Part shown: positions 38,120 through 47,221 of the stretch, piece by piece
Layout of the letters: each line of letters opens with the position of its first letter
How positions within the stretch are numbered: the stretch's first letter is position 1
DNA from: Isoptericola dokdonensis DS-3
Lineage (GTDB): Bacteria > Actinomycetota > Actinomycetes > Actinomycetales > Cellulomonadaceae
DNA: 64,000 nt
NCBI RefSeq assembly: GCF_001636295.1
Contig: NZ_CP014209.1
Span: forward strand, 2,728,001 to 2,792,000
Direction: 5' to 3'
Made by a program: the position numbers and the translations under genes
Notes under the pieces: generated by a model
The model's database searches: none
What the model saw: only the letters and a program-made list of their open reading frames with translations
Told to the model about the DNA's origin: nothing

Positions 38120-38160
38120 GACGGCGGCCCGGTCACCTCTTCGGTGGCCGGGCCGTCGTC
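38120..38160 (+). terminator. Terminator of the liv binding-protein gene
   Basis: 18-bp stem (38120-38137 with 38143-38160; two G-U pairs) and a 5-nt TCTTC loop, 26 bp after the stop. Confidence 0.8.
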
Positions 38161-38169
38161 CTGCCGCGA

Positions 38170-38237
38170 GTCAGCGCAGGACGGTGCGAGTCAGCGCAGA
38201 GTGAGCCGAGTCAGCGCAGGACGGCGTGAGTCAGCGC
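38170..38237 (+). repeat. 20-bp-period array 2 (GTCAGCGC core)
   Basis: GTCAGCGCA at 38170, 38190, 38210 and 38230, exactly 20 bp apart; spacers mostly GGACGG.G.GA. It lies between the binding-protein terminator and the AbiEi-like gene, in the opposite orientation to array 3 on the other side of that gene. Confidence 0.85.
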
Positions 38238-38378
38238 AGGACGGTGTCGTCGAATGAGCGGGACGGAGCGGACGGCGACGCACCGTGCCACCGCTCGCGA
38301 ACTTCCACAGGTTCGGGGTGTCCACAGCTTCTGCCGACGGCGCGACGACGGCGTCACGGAACGCGACAAGGTCGGGCC

Positions 38379-39437
38379 ATGCCCGAAGCGCCGCACGCCC
38401 CCGCGATCCGCCGCATCACGTCGATCCTTTCCGACCTGCACGACCCGTCGTCGCCGTCGGCGGGGATGTTCACCGCCGAGCTGGGTGCCCCGACCGTGCC
38501 GGCGGTGCTGGACACGTCGCTCGCCGACTCCCGTCATGTCGCCGACCAGGTGGCGTCCGGCGCGCTGCGCGAGGTGCGGCCGGGCGTCCTGCTGCCCGCT
38601 GCCGTCGTCGGCGCCGACCCCGCCGGCCATGACGAGACGCTCCTCGCCGAGGTCCGCGGCGTGCTCGCTGCGTCCCGCAGCAGGCTGTGGTTCAGCCACG
38701 CCACGGCGGCACGACTGCTCGGCGCCTGGACGTACGCGACGCCCTGCCTCGTGGACGTCACCCACACGTTCAAGCCGCACGTCGCGGGAGGACGCGAGCC
38801 GCTCGTGCGTCGCCACTTCACCACGCTGCCGCCCCGGGAGCGAGCCACGGTCGGTGGCATCCCGGTGACGTCGCCGGAGCGGACGCTCGTCGACTGTCTC
38901 CGCACCCTGACCCCCGCGGGTGGGCTCGCCGTCGCCGACTCGCTGTTCCGGCTCGGTGCGGATCCGGCGGAGGTGTCCCGCATCATGACGGCGTCCGCCG
39001 GCAAGCGGGGAATGGTGCGAGCACGTCGTCTGCTCGAGCTGTGCGACCCGCGCTCCGGTTCGCCGGGCGAGAGCGTCGCGCGGCTCGTCGCCGCCGACGA
39101 CGGGCTGCCGCGTCCGGTCTGCCAGATCCCCGTGGTGACGGCGTCGGGCACCTGGTACGTCGACTTCGGATGGCCCGACGTCGGGCTCGGCGTCGAGTTC
39201 GACGGTGCCGTGAAGTATGCGGGCGGCCGCTACGGGGACCCGGAGATGGTTCGTCGTCGTCAGGAACGGCGTGCGGCGGCGATCCTCGACGCGGGATACG
39301 AGCTCGTCCGCGTCGGCTGGTCCGAGCTGGCCGATCCCTTGACGCTGGGCCACACGTTGCGGGCCGCCTACACGGAGGCTTGGCGCGCTGCGCGGTCCGA
39401 CGCCGGCCGTCGCCCGGCCCGTGCGGGTCTGCGCTGA
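38379..39437 (+). CDS. AbiEi-like protein with DUF559/Vsr-like C-terminal nuclease fold
   Basis: 352 residues from ATG 38379. The middle region (HVADQVASGALREVRPGVLLP, FSHATAARLLGAW, VTSPERTLVDCLR) matches the AbiEi family antitoxin pattern. The C-terminal part (TWYVDFGWPDVGLGVEFDGAVKY, RRRQERRAAAILDAGYELVRVGW) has the D..E.D/K pattern of restriction-endonuclease-like DUF559 domains. Such solitary proteins are common in actinobacteria and their role is unknown; no AbiEii nucleotidyltransferase partner is adjacent. Its TGA lies inside the first unit of array 3. Confidence 0.78.
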   Translation: MPEAPHAPAIRRITSILSDLHDPSSPSAGMFTAELGAPTVPAVLDTSLADSRHVADQVASGALREVRPGVLLPAAVVGADPAGHDETLLAEVRGVLAASRSRLWFSHATAARLLGAWTYATPCLVDVTHTFKPHVAGGREPLVRRHFTTLPPRERATVGGIPVTSPERTLVDCLRTLTPAGGLAVADSLFRLGADPAEVSRIMTASAGKRGMVRARRLLELCDPRSGSPGESVARLVAADDGLPRPVCQIPVVTASGTWYVDFGWPDVGLGVEFDGAVKYAGGRYGDPEMVRRRQERRAAAILDAGYELVRVGWSELADPLTLGHTLRAAYTEAWRAARSDAGRRPARAGLR

Positions 39438-39576
39438 CTCGCGCCTGCCTGCGCTGACTCGCGCCGTACGGACGACGGCGGCCGGCACTCGAGGAAGAGT
39501 GCCGGCCGCCGCCGTTCAGGCCGTGCGCTGACTCGCGCCGTCGTGCGCTGACTGGCGCCCGCTTGCGCTGACTGGC
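39431..39576 (-). repeat. 20-bp-period array 3 (inverted GCGCTGAC core)
   Basis: GCGCTGAC at 39431 and 39451, then 39525, 39545 and 39565; each group keeps the 20-bp step. The terminator hairpin at 39476-39511 interrupts the two groups. Orientation is opposite to array 2, so the AbiEi-like gene is bracketed by inverted arrays. Confidence 0.85.
39476..39511 (+). terminator. Terminator of the AbiEi-like gene
   Basis: 15-bp perfect stem (39476-39490 with 39497-39511), loop GAGGAA, embedded in array 3. Confidence 0.75.
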
Positions 39577-39582
39577 GCCCCA

Positions 39583-39622
39583 CCGCCCCCGGGCGCTCGA
39601 GGAGCTGGGCGCCCGGGGGCGG
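39583..39622 (-). terminator. Terminator of livFGMH operon
   Basis: 14-bp perfect stem (CCGCCCCCGGGCGC 39583-39596 with 39609-39622) directly after the livF stop, facing the AbiEi-like gene. Confidence 0.7.
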
Positions 39623-39625
39623 GGG

Positions 39626-40435
39626 TCAGACGAGGTCGGGCCGGGTGTCCTTGTCGGCCTGCTCGACGTCCTCGGCGAGGGTGCCGAGGTACAGCGAGAT
39701 GACCTTGGGGTCGGCCTGGAGCTCCCGACCGGTGCCGGTGTACGCGTCCTTGCCCTGGTCGAGGACGTAGCCGCGGTCGCAGATCTGCAGGCAGCGGCGG
39801 GCGTTCTGCTCGACCATGACCACCGAGACGCCGGCCTTGTTGATCATGCGGGTCCGCAGGAACGTCTCGTCCTGACGGACGGGGGAGAGGCCGGCGGACG
39901 GCTCGTCGAGCAGCAGCACCGACGGGTTCATCATGAGGGCGCGGGCCATGGCGACCATCTGGCGCTCACCGCCCGACATGGCACCGGCCCGCTGCGAGCG
40001 GCGGTCGTGGAGCACCGGGAACAGGTCGCCGATGAACTTCCAGCGGTCGTCGAACACCTTGGGCCGCAGGAAGGTCCCCATCCGCATGTTCTCCTCGACG
40101 GTCAGCGAGGGGAACACGTTGTTCGTCTGGGGCACGAACCCGACGCCGCGGGCGACGAGCTGGTTGGCCTTCTTGTTGGTGATGTCCTGGCCGTCGAGGG
40201 TGACGGTGCCGGAGTGGACCTTGACGAGGCCGAACAGGGCCTTGAGCAGGGTCGACTTGCCGGCGCCGTTGGGCCCGATGATCCCGACGAGCTCGCCCTT
40301 GGCGACCTCGAGGGAGCAGCCGTTGAGGATGTTCACGCCGGGCAGGTAGCCGGCGACGAGGTTGTCCGCGTGCAGGAGCAGGTCCTTGCGGGGGGCGGAC
40401 GGGGTCGTCTCGGCGACGATGGCGGTGTCGGTCAT
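39626..40435 (-). CDS. livF: Branched-chain amino acid ABC transporter ATP-binding protein LivF
   Basis: 269 residues: Walker A GPNGAGKST, Q-loop VPQTNNVFPSLTVEEN, signature MSGGERQMVAMARAL, Walker B LLLDEPSAGLSP, H-loop replaced by VMVEQNARRCL as is normal for LivF. It is the last gene of the operon livH-livM-livG-livF and overlaps livG by ATGA. It powers uptake of branched-chain amino acids (or related substrates) with LivG. Confidence 0.9.
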   Translation of the reverse strand: MTDTAIVAETTPSAPRKDLLLHADNLVAGYLPGVNILNGCSLEVAKGELVGIIGPNGAGKSTLLKALFGLVKVHSGTVTLDGQDITNKKANQLVARGVGFVPQTNNVFPSLTVEENMRMGTFLRPKVFDDRWKFIGDLFPVLHDRRSQRAGAMSGGERQMVAMARALMMNPSVLLLDEPSAGLSPVRQDETFLRTRMINKAGVSVVMVEQNARRCLQICDRGYVLDQGKDAYTGTGRELQADPKVISLYLGTLAEDVEQADKDTRPDLV

Positions 40436-41343
40436 CGCTTCTCCTCCTCGGCCTCGAGCCGGGCGAGCACCTCGGGGTCGAGCAGGGCGTCGTCCCCGAG
40501 GTCGGTGTCGTGGTGGGCGCCGAGGTAGGCGTCCACCACGGCCTGGTCCTTCATGACGGTGCCGGGCGGGCCCTCGGCGACGATCCGGCCCTCGGCCATG
40601 ACGACGACCCAGTCGGAGATGTGCCGGACGGCGTGCATGTCGTGCTCGACGAACAGCACGGTCATGCCCTCGTCGCGCAGCGCCTGGACGTGCCCGAGCA
40701 GCGACTGCACGAGGGCGGGGTTCACGCCGGCCATCGGCTCGTCGAGCATGATGATCTTCGGGTCGGTCATGAGCGCGCGCGCCATCTCGAGGAGCTTGCG
40801 CTGGCCGCCGGAGAGGGAGCCCGCGTAGTCCTGCGCCTTGGTGTCGAGCTTGAACCGGGCGAGGATCTCCATGGCCTTGGCGGTGGCCTCGGCCTCGTGC
40901 TTCTTCCACAGGAACGGCAGCCAGGACAGCACGAACCGTTCGCCGGGGTTGTTCGGCGAGGCGAGCAGCATGTTCTGCAGCACGGTGAGGCGCGAGAGCG
41001 CCTTGGTGAGCTGGAACGTGCGGACCATGCCGGACTTCGCGACGGACGCCGCGCTCTTGCCGGACAGGGACCGGCCCTCGAAGCTCCACTTCCCGCTGTT
41101 GGGGGCGTCGAACCCGGTGAGCAGGTTGAAGAACGTCGTCTTGCCAGCACCGTTGGGGCCGATGAGCGCCGTGATGACGCCCTTCTGCACCTCGAGATGG
41201 TCGACGTCGACGGCGGTCATGCCGCCGAACCGGCGCACGACGTCGTCGGCGATGATGATCGGGTCGGGCTTGGCGGCGCCGGGGACGTGCTCGACGTCCT
41301 GCAGGACGGCGGCCACGGGCAGGGTCGTCGTGTCATCGGACAT
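40432..41343 (-). CDS. livG: Branched-chain amino acid ABC transporter ATP-binding protein LivG
   Basis: 303 residues: RRFGGMTAVDVDHLEV, Walker A GPNGAGKTT, signature LSGGQRKLLEMARAL, Walker B IIMLDEPMAGVNP, H-loop FVEHDMHAV. It carries a ~25-residue N-terminal and a ~30-residue acidic C-terminal extension relative to typical LivG. Its start overlaps the end of livM by 11 bases, so translation is coupled. Confidence 0.9.
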   Translation of the reverse strand: MSDDTTTLPVAAVLQDVEHVPGAAKPDPIIIADDVVRRFGGMTAVDVDHLEVQKGVITALIGPNGAGKTTFFNLLTGFDAPNSGKWSFEGRSLSGKSAASVAKSGMVRTFQLTKALSRLTVLQNMLLASPNNPGERFVLSWLPFLWKKHEAEATAKAMEILARFKLDTKAQDYAGSLSGGQRKLLEMARALMTDPKIIMLDEPMAGVNPALVQSLLGHVQALRDEGMTVLFVEHDMHAVRHISDWVVVMAEGRIVAEGPPGTVMKDQAVVDAYLGAHHDTDLGDDALLDPEVLARLEAEEEKR

Positions 41344-42334
41344 TGAACGCCAGCTCCTTCTTGTTCCCGAGGATGCCCTGAGGTCGGAAGATCACGAGCA
41401 GCATGAGGGTGACGCCGACGAGCATGCCTCCGATCTGCTCGACGTTGGTGGTCGAGATGACCTCACCGACGGGCGTGTTCTCGGCGAGGGCACGCATGCC
41501 GGTGCGCATGAACATGTAGGCGGCGAAGAAGATCATCGACCCGAGGACGGGCCCGAACACGGTGGCCGCGCCGCCGAGCAGCAGGATCGTCCAGACGAAG
41601 AATGTCATGGTGCGACCCATCGAGTCCGGCGCGATGGCTGATGGCAGGGCGAAGACGACGCCGCCGAGGGCGCCGATCGCGCCGCCGATGACGAGCGCCT
41701 GGAGCTTGTAGGAGAAGACGTTCTTGCCGAGGGCGCGCACGGCGTCCTCGTCCTCGCGGATGCCCTTGAGCACGCGGCCCCAGGGGCTGCGGGCGATGAG
41801 CCAGACGAACAGCAGCACGAGGGCGACGAGGCCCCACGCGAAGATGCGGGTCCACCAGGAGTCGGAGCCGGTGTTGATGTACTCGAACGGGCCGAGGGCG
41901 AAGCGTCCGTCGGGCAGCGGCGACAGGTCCTGGAACGCGTCCTTGTAGTCGCGTCCCTGGAGGCCGGAGGCCCCGCCGGTCCACTCCTGCCAGACGGTGG
42001 AGCGGCCGAGCCAGCGGATGATCTCCGCGGCGGAGATCGTGACGATCGCGAGGTAGTCGCCGCGCAGCTGGAGCGTGGGCAGGCCGAGCAGCAGGGCGAA
42101 CAGCACCCCGGCGAGGACGGCGACGAGCAGCGCGAGCCAGAACGACCCGCCCGCGATGATGGTGATGCCGAACCCGTAGGCGCCGAGCAGCATGAAGCCG
42201 GCCTGGCCCATGTTCAGCAGGCCCGTGTACCCGAAGTGCAGGTTGAGGCCGATGGCGGCGAGCGCGTAGGCGGCCGTCGCGGGCGCGAGGAGCTCGCCGA
42301 CGGACTGGGTGAGGATGCGGAGGAACTCTTCCAT
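41333..42334 (-). CDS. livM: Branched-chain amino acid ABC transporter permease LivM
   Basis: 333-residue membrane protein with eight to nine helices. The family region YLAIVTISAAEIIRWLGRSTVWQEWTGGASGLQG is present, as is the cytoplasmic RSPWGRVLKGIREDEDAVRALGKNVFSYKLQALVIGGAIGALGG loop that contacts the ATPases. It forms the pore with LivH. The ATG at 42334 lies 13 bases after the livH stop. Confidence 0.9.
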   Translation of the reverse strand: MEEFLRILTQSVGELLAPATAAYALAAIGLNLHFGYTGLLNMGQAGFMLLGAYGFGITIIAGGSFWLALLVAVLAGVLFALLLGLPTLQLRGDYLAIVTISAAEIIRWLGRSTVWQEWTGGASGLQGRDYKDAFQDLSPLPDGRFALGPFEYINTGSDSWWTRIFAWGLVALVLLFVWLIARSPWGRVLKGIREDEDAVRALGKNVFSYKLQALVIGGAIGALGGVVFALPSAIAPDSMGRTMTFFVWTILLLGGAATVFGPVLGSMIFFAAYMFMRTGMRALAENTPVGEVISTTNVEQIGGMLVGVTLMLLVIFRPQGILGNKKELAFNVR

Positions 42335-42347
42335 GATGGGTCTCCTT

Positions 42348-43784
42348 TCAGCCGATCCGCTCGCGGCGGCCGAGGATGCCCTGCGGCCTGAACAGGAGCA
42401 CGAGGATGAGGATCACCAGCGCGGACGCGTAGCGCAGGTCGCTGGGGATCACGAGGTTGGAGAGCTCGACGACGAGCCCGATGAGGATCGAGCCGACGAG
42501 CGCACCGAACGCGGTGCCGAGCCCGCCGAGCGTGACGGCGGCGAACATCAGCAGCAGGAGCTGCACGCCGAGCTGCCAGTTGAACGACCCGAACGAGATG
42601 CCCCACATGAGGCCGGCGAGGGCCGCGAAGCCGGTCGCCATGATCCACACGATGCGGACGATCTTGTCGGGGTCGATGCCGGTGGCGGACGCGAGCGCGG
42701 GGTTGTCGGACACGGCGCGGGTGGCGCGGCCGATGCGGGTCCGGGTGAGGAACCAGGCGATGCCGATGATGCAGACGAGCGCGACCACCATGGAGATCCA
42801 GGAGACGGTGCTGAGCGTGATCCCGGCGAGGGTGAGCGGCCGGGGGTTGCTCGACAGGATGCGCTCGGAGCCGCCGCCGATGAGCAGCTGGATGACGTAC
42901 TGCAGCGTGATCGACAGTCCGATGGAGACGATCATGAGCTGCATGACGGGCACGTTGCGGCGTCGCAGCGGTCGCCAGATCCCGGCGTCCTGGGCGAGGC
43001 CGGTGAGGGAGCAGGCGACGAGGGTGACGATCGCGCCGAGCCAGATCGGCATCCCCATCTGGTTGATGGTGATGAAGCCGAGGGCGGCGCCGAGCGCGAA
43101 CTGCTCGCCGTGCGCGAAGTTCGACAGCCCGGTGGTGCCGAAGATGAGGTTGAGGCCGATGGAGGCGAGCGCCAGGAGGAGCCCGAACCGCAGCCCGGAG
43201 CCGATCTGCTGCCACACCTGGGCGAGGGAGAGCGTGCGCTCGGAGGCGTCGCCCTCGGGTGCCGCGCCGACGCCCTCGCCGTCGGCCGGCTGCTCGCCGG
43301 CCTCGGTCCCGGTGTCGCCGGAGGTGCCGCCACCGGTGGTGGCGCTCTCCGTGGGCGACTCGGCGACGGCGGCCCCGGCCCCGACGCGGAACACGGCGCG
43401 GGCGTTGCCGCCGGTCTGCGCGGTGACCTCGATCTCGGCGGGGGAGCCCTCGGGGAGGGGCTGGTCGTCGGGAAGCGTGGCCGGGTCGAGGGCGACGGTG
43501 TAGCGCCCGACGTCGGGCACGGCGACGGACACGGGTTCGTCGGCCGTGGTGAGGTCGGCGCTGAAGTCGGCGCCGGTCACGGTGACGGCCACGTCACCGA
43601 CCCGGTCGTTGTCCTCCGTGAGCACCATGACGGTGACGCAGGCGGTGGTGTCGTCGGGTTCGCAGGCAGCCTCGGTGCTCGCCGTCGCGGGTGGTGCGGC
43701 GAGCAGGGCCGGTAGCAGCGCGAGGGACGCGGCGGCCAGGAGGTGGCGCAGCCGGCTCGCAGTGGTGGGTCGGTCCGCTGTCAT
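42348..43784 (-). CDS. livH: LivH-type permease with added N-terminal extracellular domain
   Basis: 478 residues; ordinary LivH is ~290-310. Residues 1-36 form a signal peptide (ending ATAS), ~37-135 a beta-rich Ig-like or regulatory domain (VTVMVLTEDNDRVGDVAVTVTGADF, GRYTVALDP), ~136-180 a Thr/Gly/Glu linker, and the rest the LivH core with eight helices (LNLIFGTTGLSNFAHGEQFALGA, TRTRIGRATRAVSDNPALASATGIDPDKI). The extracellular domain may aid capture by the binding protein. UrtB permeases of urea transporters also carry extensions, but no urea genes are near. Confidence 0.85.
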   Translation of the reverse strand: MTADRPTTASRLRHLLAAASLALLPALLAAPPATASTEAACEPDDTTACVTVMVLTEDNDRVGDVAVTVTGADFSADLTTADEPVSVAVPDVGRYTVALDPATLPDDQPLPEGSPAEIEVTAQTGGNARAVFRVGAGAAVAESPTESATTGGGTSGDTGTEAGEQPADGEGVGAAPEGDASERTLSLAQVWQQIGSGLRFGLLLALASIGLNLIFGTTGLSNFAHGEQFALGAALGFITINQMGMPIWLGAIVTLVACSLTGLAQDAGIWRPLRRRNVPVMQLMIVSIGLSITLQYVIQLLIGGGSERILSSNPRPLTLAGITLSTVSWISMVVALVCIIGIAWFLTRTRIGRATRAVSDNPALASATGIDPDKIVRIVWIMATGFAALAGLMWGISFGSFNWQLGVQLLLLMFAAVTLGGLGTAFGALVGSILIGLVVELSNLVIPSDLRYASALVILILVLLFRPQGILGRRERIG

Positions 43785-44076
43785 CGGACGTGGTCCTCCG
43801 TCGGTTCATGGTCAGGTGCCCGGGGCCTCCGGGACGACGCCGACCCACCGTGGACGATTCAGGCCTGCTGAACGGCCTGTTGACGCCACGACGGGGCCGA
43901 CGTGCCGGGAAGTGTATCCAGGTGGTGTGACCTGCATGACACCGGCACGTCACGGGACGGCGTCTCACAGGTCGAAATCCTGGGCAGACACGCGGAAACG
44001 CCCCGGGGTGGGCTGCAAACCGTTGCAGAGCCGTGACCAAGGCGACCGGTCCGGGGCGGCCCCGTACGCTGACCGG

Positions 44077-46293
44077 GTGACCGACGCCGCCCTGCCCGAG
44101 CCCGTGTCCACCGCTCCGAACCCTGCCCCGCAGGCCGCCACGGCACCGCCCACGGCGGCCCGTCGTCCGCACGAGCGGACCCATCACGGCCACACCTTCG
44201 TCGACGACTACGAGTGGCTGCGCGCCAAGGACGACCCCGAGGTGGTCGCGCACCTCGAGGCGGAGAACGCCTGGACGCAGTCTCAGGTGGCGCACCTGGA
44301 GCCGCTGCGCCGGAAGGTCTTCGCGGAGATCAAGGACCGCACGCTGGAGACCGACCTCTCGGTGCCGACCCGCCACGGCGGGTTCTGGTACTACTCGCGC
44401 ACCCGCGAGGGCAGCCAGTACCCCCTGCACGCCCGGGTGCCGGTGGCCGACGTGGACGACTGGACGCCGCCGGCGATCGAGCCGGGGGAGACGCCGTCGG
44501 GCGAGCAGGTGCTGCTGGACGAGAACGCGGCGGCCGCGGGCCACGACTTCTTCTCGCTGGGTTCGTTCGCCGTGTCGGGCGACGGGCGGCTGCTCGTGTA
44601 CGCCGTGGACGTCACGGGCGACGAGCGGTACACGCTGCGGGTGCGCGACCTGGACGCGGGCACCGACCTGCCGGACGAGGTCCCCGGGACGTTCCCGGGC
44701 GCCGTCGTGACGCCGGACGGGCGGTACGTGTTCTACCCGACGGTGGACGACGCGTGGCGCCCGTACCGGATCTGGCGGCACGAGATCGGCACGCCGACCT
44801 CCGACGACGTGGTCGTGCTGGAGGAGCCGGACGAGCGGTTCTGGGTCGGTGTGGGGCTGTCGCGCTCGCAGCGGTTCCTGCAGATCGAGCTGGGCTCGAA
44901 GAACACGAGCGAGTCGTGGCTGCTGGAGGCCGACGACCCCACGGGCGAGTTCCGGGTGGTGTGGACGCGCCGCGAGGGCGTGGAGTACACGGTGGAGCAC
45001 GCCCACGTCGACGGTGCGGACGTCTTGCTCGCGCTGCACGACGACGACGCCCGCAACTTCGCGCTGGTCGCGCTCGACGTGCCGGCCCCGGGCTCCGGGC
45101 CGGCCGACCCGGCCGACGCGCGCGTCGTGGTGCCGCACGACCCGCAGGCCCGCCTGGAGAGCGTGGACGCGTTCGCCGGGCACGTCGTGCTGGGGCTGCG
45201 CCGGGGTGCGACGCCGCGGGTCGCCGTCGTCACGCTGGACGAGGTGCGCGCCGACGCACCGTGGGAGCCGCGCGAGCTGGAGTTCGACGAGCCGCTGTAC
45301 TCGGCGGCGCTGGGGGCGAACCCGGAGCCCGACGCACCGCTGCTGCGCGTGACGGGCACGTCGTTCGTCACGCCGCCCACGGTGTTCGACGTCGACCTGG
45401 CCACGGGGGAACGGGTGGTGCGCCGGCAGCAGCCGGTGCTCGGCGGCTACGACCCGGCCGACTACGCGCAGCGCCGCGAGTGGGCGACCGCGGAGGACGG
45501 CACGAGGATCCCGGTCTCGCTGGTGTGGCGTCGTGACGCGGTGACGCTGGACGCGGCGGGGACGGGCGCCGACCCCGCGCCGCTGCTGCTGTACGGGTAC
45601 GGCGCGTACGAGATCAGCATGGACCCGTACTTCTCGGTGCCGCGGCTGTCGCTGCTGGACCGGGGCGTCGTGTTCGCCGTCGCGCACGTGCGCGGCGGCG
45701 GCGAGATGGGGCGCGCCTGGTACGAGGAGGGCCGCACCGACCGCAAGATGAACACGTTCACCGACTTCGTGGCGTGCGCGCGACACCTGGTGGGGACGGG
45801 CTGGACGGCTCCCGACCGCATGGTCGCCGACGGCGGCAGCGCGGGCGGGCTGCTCATGGGCGCGGTGACGAACCTGGCGCCCGAGATGTTCGCGGGCGTG
45901 CTCGCGGGGGTCCCGTTCGTCGACGCGCTGACGTCGATCCTCGACCCGTCGCTGCCGCTGACGGTCGTCGAGTGGGAGGAGTGGGGCAACCCGCTGGCCG
46001 ACCCGGCCGTGTACGAGTACATGCGCTCGTACAGCCCGTACGAGAACGTGCCCGACGACGCGTCCCACTACCCGCGGATCCTCGCGGTGACCTCGTTGCA
46101 CGACACGCGCGTGCTGTACGTGGAGCCGGCGAAGTGGGTGGCGCGGCTGCGGGCGGCGGGTGCGCCCGCGCTGCTGAAGATCGAGATGTCGGCGGGTCAC
46201 GGCGGCGTCTCGGGCCGGTACGCCCGCTGGGAGGAGATCGCGTTCGAGCACGCGTGGACGCTCGACGTGCTCGGCCTGGCGCAGGTCGACTGA
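44077..46293 (+). CDS. ptrB: Oligopeptidase B-type S9 serine peptidase
   Basis: 738 residues from GTG 44077. An N-terminal seven-bladed propeller domain (~80-440) restricts access to an alpha/beta-hydrolase domain with Ser588 (DGGSAGGLL), Asp676 (TSLHDTRV) and His708 (SAGHGGVSG). The family motif PLLLYGYGAYE and VVFAVAHVRGGGEMGRAWYEEGR mark S9A/oligopeptidase B, which cuts short peptides after basic residues in the cytosol. No signal peptide is present. It is divergent from livH, with ~290 bp between them holding both promoters. Confidence 0.92.
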   Translation: MTDAALPEPVSTAPNPAPQAATAPPTAARRPHERTHHGHTFVDDYEWLRAKDDPEVVAHLEAENAWTQSQVAHLEPLRRKVFAEIKDRTLETDLSVPTRHGGFWYYSRTREGSQYPLHARVPVADVDDWTPPAIEPGETPSGEQVLLDENAAAAGHDFFSLGSFAVSGDGRLLVYAVDVTGDERYTLRVRDLDAGTDLPDEVPGTFPGAVVTPDGRYVFYPTVDDAWRPYRIWRHEIGTPTSDDVVVLEEPDERFWVGVGLSRSQRFLQIELGSKNTSESWLLEADDPTGEFRVVWTRREGVEYTVEHAHVDGADVLLALHDDDARNFALVALDVPAPGSGPADPADARVVVPHDPQARLESVDAFAGHVVLGLRRGATPRVAVVTLDEVRADAPWEPRELEFDEPLYSAALGANPEPDAPLLRVTGTSFVTPPTVFDVDLATGERVVRRQQPVLGGYDPADYAQRREWATAEDGTRIPVSLVWRRDAVTLDAAGTGADPAPLLLYGYGAYEISMDPYFSVPRLSLLDRGVVFAVAHVRGGGEMGRAWYEEGRTDRKMNTFTDFVACARHLVGTGWTAPDRMVADGGSAGGLLMGAVTNLAPEMFAGVLAGVPFVDALTSILDPSLPLTVVEWEEWGNPLADPAVYEYMRSYSPYENVPDDASHYPRILAVTSLHDTRVLYVEPAKWVARLRAAGAPALLKIEMSAGHGGVSGRYARWEEIAFEHAWTLDVLGLAQVD

Positions 46294-46296
46294 GCC

Positions 46297-47220
46297 CTAC
46301 GGCCGCACGAGGCGCAGCGGCTCCGCGCCGCACCGGACGGTGACGCGCTGCCCCCAGGCGGCGTCGAGCCGGTCGTCCTCGATGCCGTCGCCGAACACCA
46401 CCAGCCGGTCCGAGGCGACGGTGAGCTCGACGGCGTCGCCCGCCTCCACGGTGCCCTCGGTGAGCCGCACGCCCGTGCCGGGCGACGGCCACGCCTCGCG
46501 GACGAACCAGCCGAGCCGGTCGTCGGCACGCCCGGGGGCGGCGCGGCCGCCGCGGTCGTGGGCCAGCGACGCCCACCAGCCGGTCGCGCCGGTGCCCGTG
46601 GCGACCAGCAGCCCCGACGACGACTGCCGCTCGCTCCCCGCGGCGCACCGCAGCGTGTACCGGGCGCTCTGGTGCGACGGGTGCCCGACGAACACCTCGT
46701 TGAGCGCGGTGAGGTGCTGGCCGTCGTCGAGGTCGGCCCGCACCGTGGTGAGGGCGTCCACGGGCAGCAGGGCCGTACGGTCGGGGGCGGTCGTGCCGGC
46801 CGGGACGGGCCCGTCGAGGCCGCGCAGCAGCGCGGCCGCGGCGTCCACGGAGTGCCGCACGAGCACGCCCGCGTTGACCCCTGGCTCGGGGTCCACGCCG
46901 ACGACCGGCTGACCGCGCAGGTACTTCGCGACGTTCGCCACGAGGCCGTCCTGGCCGACCACCACGACGACGTCCTCCGGGGCGACGAGGAACCGGGGCA
47001 GGTCCGCCCGTTCGACGTCGGTGCGCGCCCAGTCGCCGGGCAGCGCCGCGACGACGGCGGCCCGCGCGGCGGCGACGGCGTCGTGGCGAGACTGCACGTC
47101 GTCGAGCGTGCGGCCGCGCGAGCGGAGGAAGAACTCGGCCTGACCGCGCGTCCCGTGGCGGTCGAGCAGCTCGTCCAGCTCGGTCCGGCGGTGGACGACG
47201 ACGGCGCGACGGCGGAGCAT
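46297..47220 (-). CDS. NAD-kinase-like protein
   Basis: 307 residues with the NAD/diacylglycerol kinase fold: VVVVVGQDGLVANVAKYL, where the usual GGDG motif reads GQDG; QPVVGVDPEPGVNAGVLV; ALNEVFVGH (NE motif); and SSGLLVATGTGATGW in place of TPTGSTAY. An N-terminal ~75-residue helical region precedes it. The changed motif leaves open whether it phosphorylates NAD, another nucleotide, or is a sensor. It starts one base after the SPFH gene stop, so they form one operon opposite a NUDIX regulator. Confidence 0.78.
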   Translation of the reverse strand: MLRRRAVVVHRRTELDELLDRHGTRGQAEFFLRSRGRTLDDVQSRHDAVAAARAAVVAALPGDWARTDVERADLPRFLVAPEDVVVVVGQDGLVANVAKYLRGQPVVGVDPEPGVNAGVLVRHSVDAAAALLRGLDGPVPAGTTAPDRTALLPVDALTTVRADLDDGQHLTALNEVFVGHPSHQSARYTLRCAAGSERQSSSGLLVATGTGATGWWASLAHDRGGRAAPGRADDRLGWFVREAWPSPGTGVRLTEGTVEAGDAVELTVASDRLVVFGDGIEDDRLDAAWGQRVTVRCGAEPLRLVRP

Positions 47221-47221
47221 C

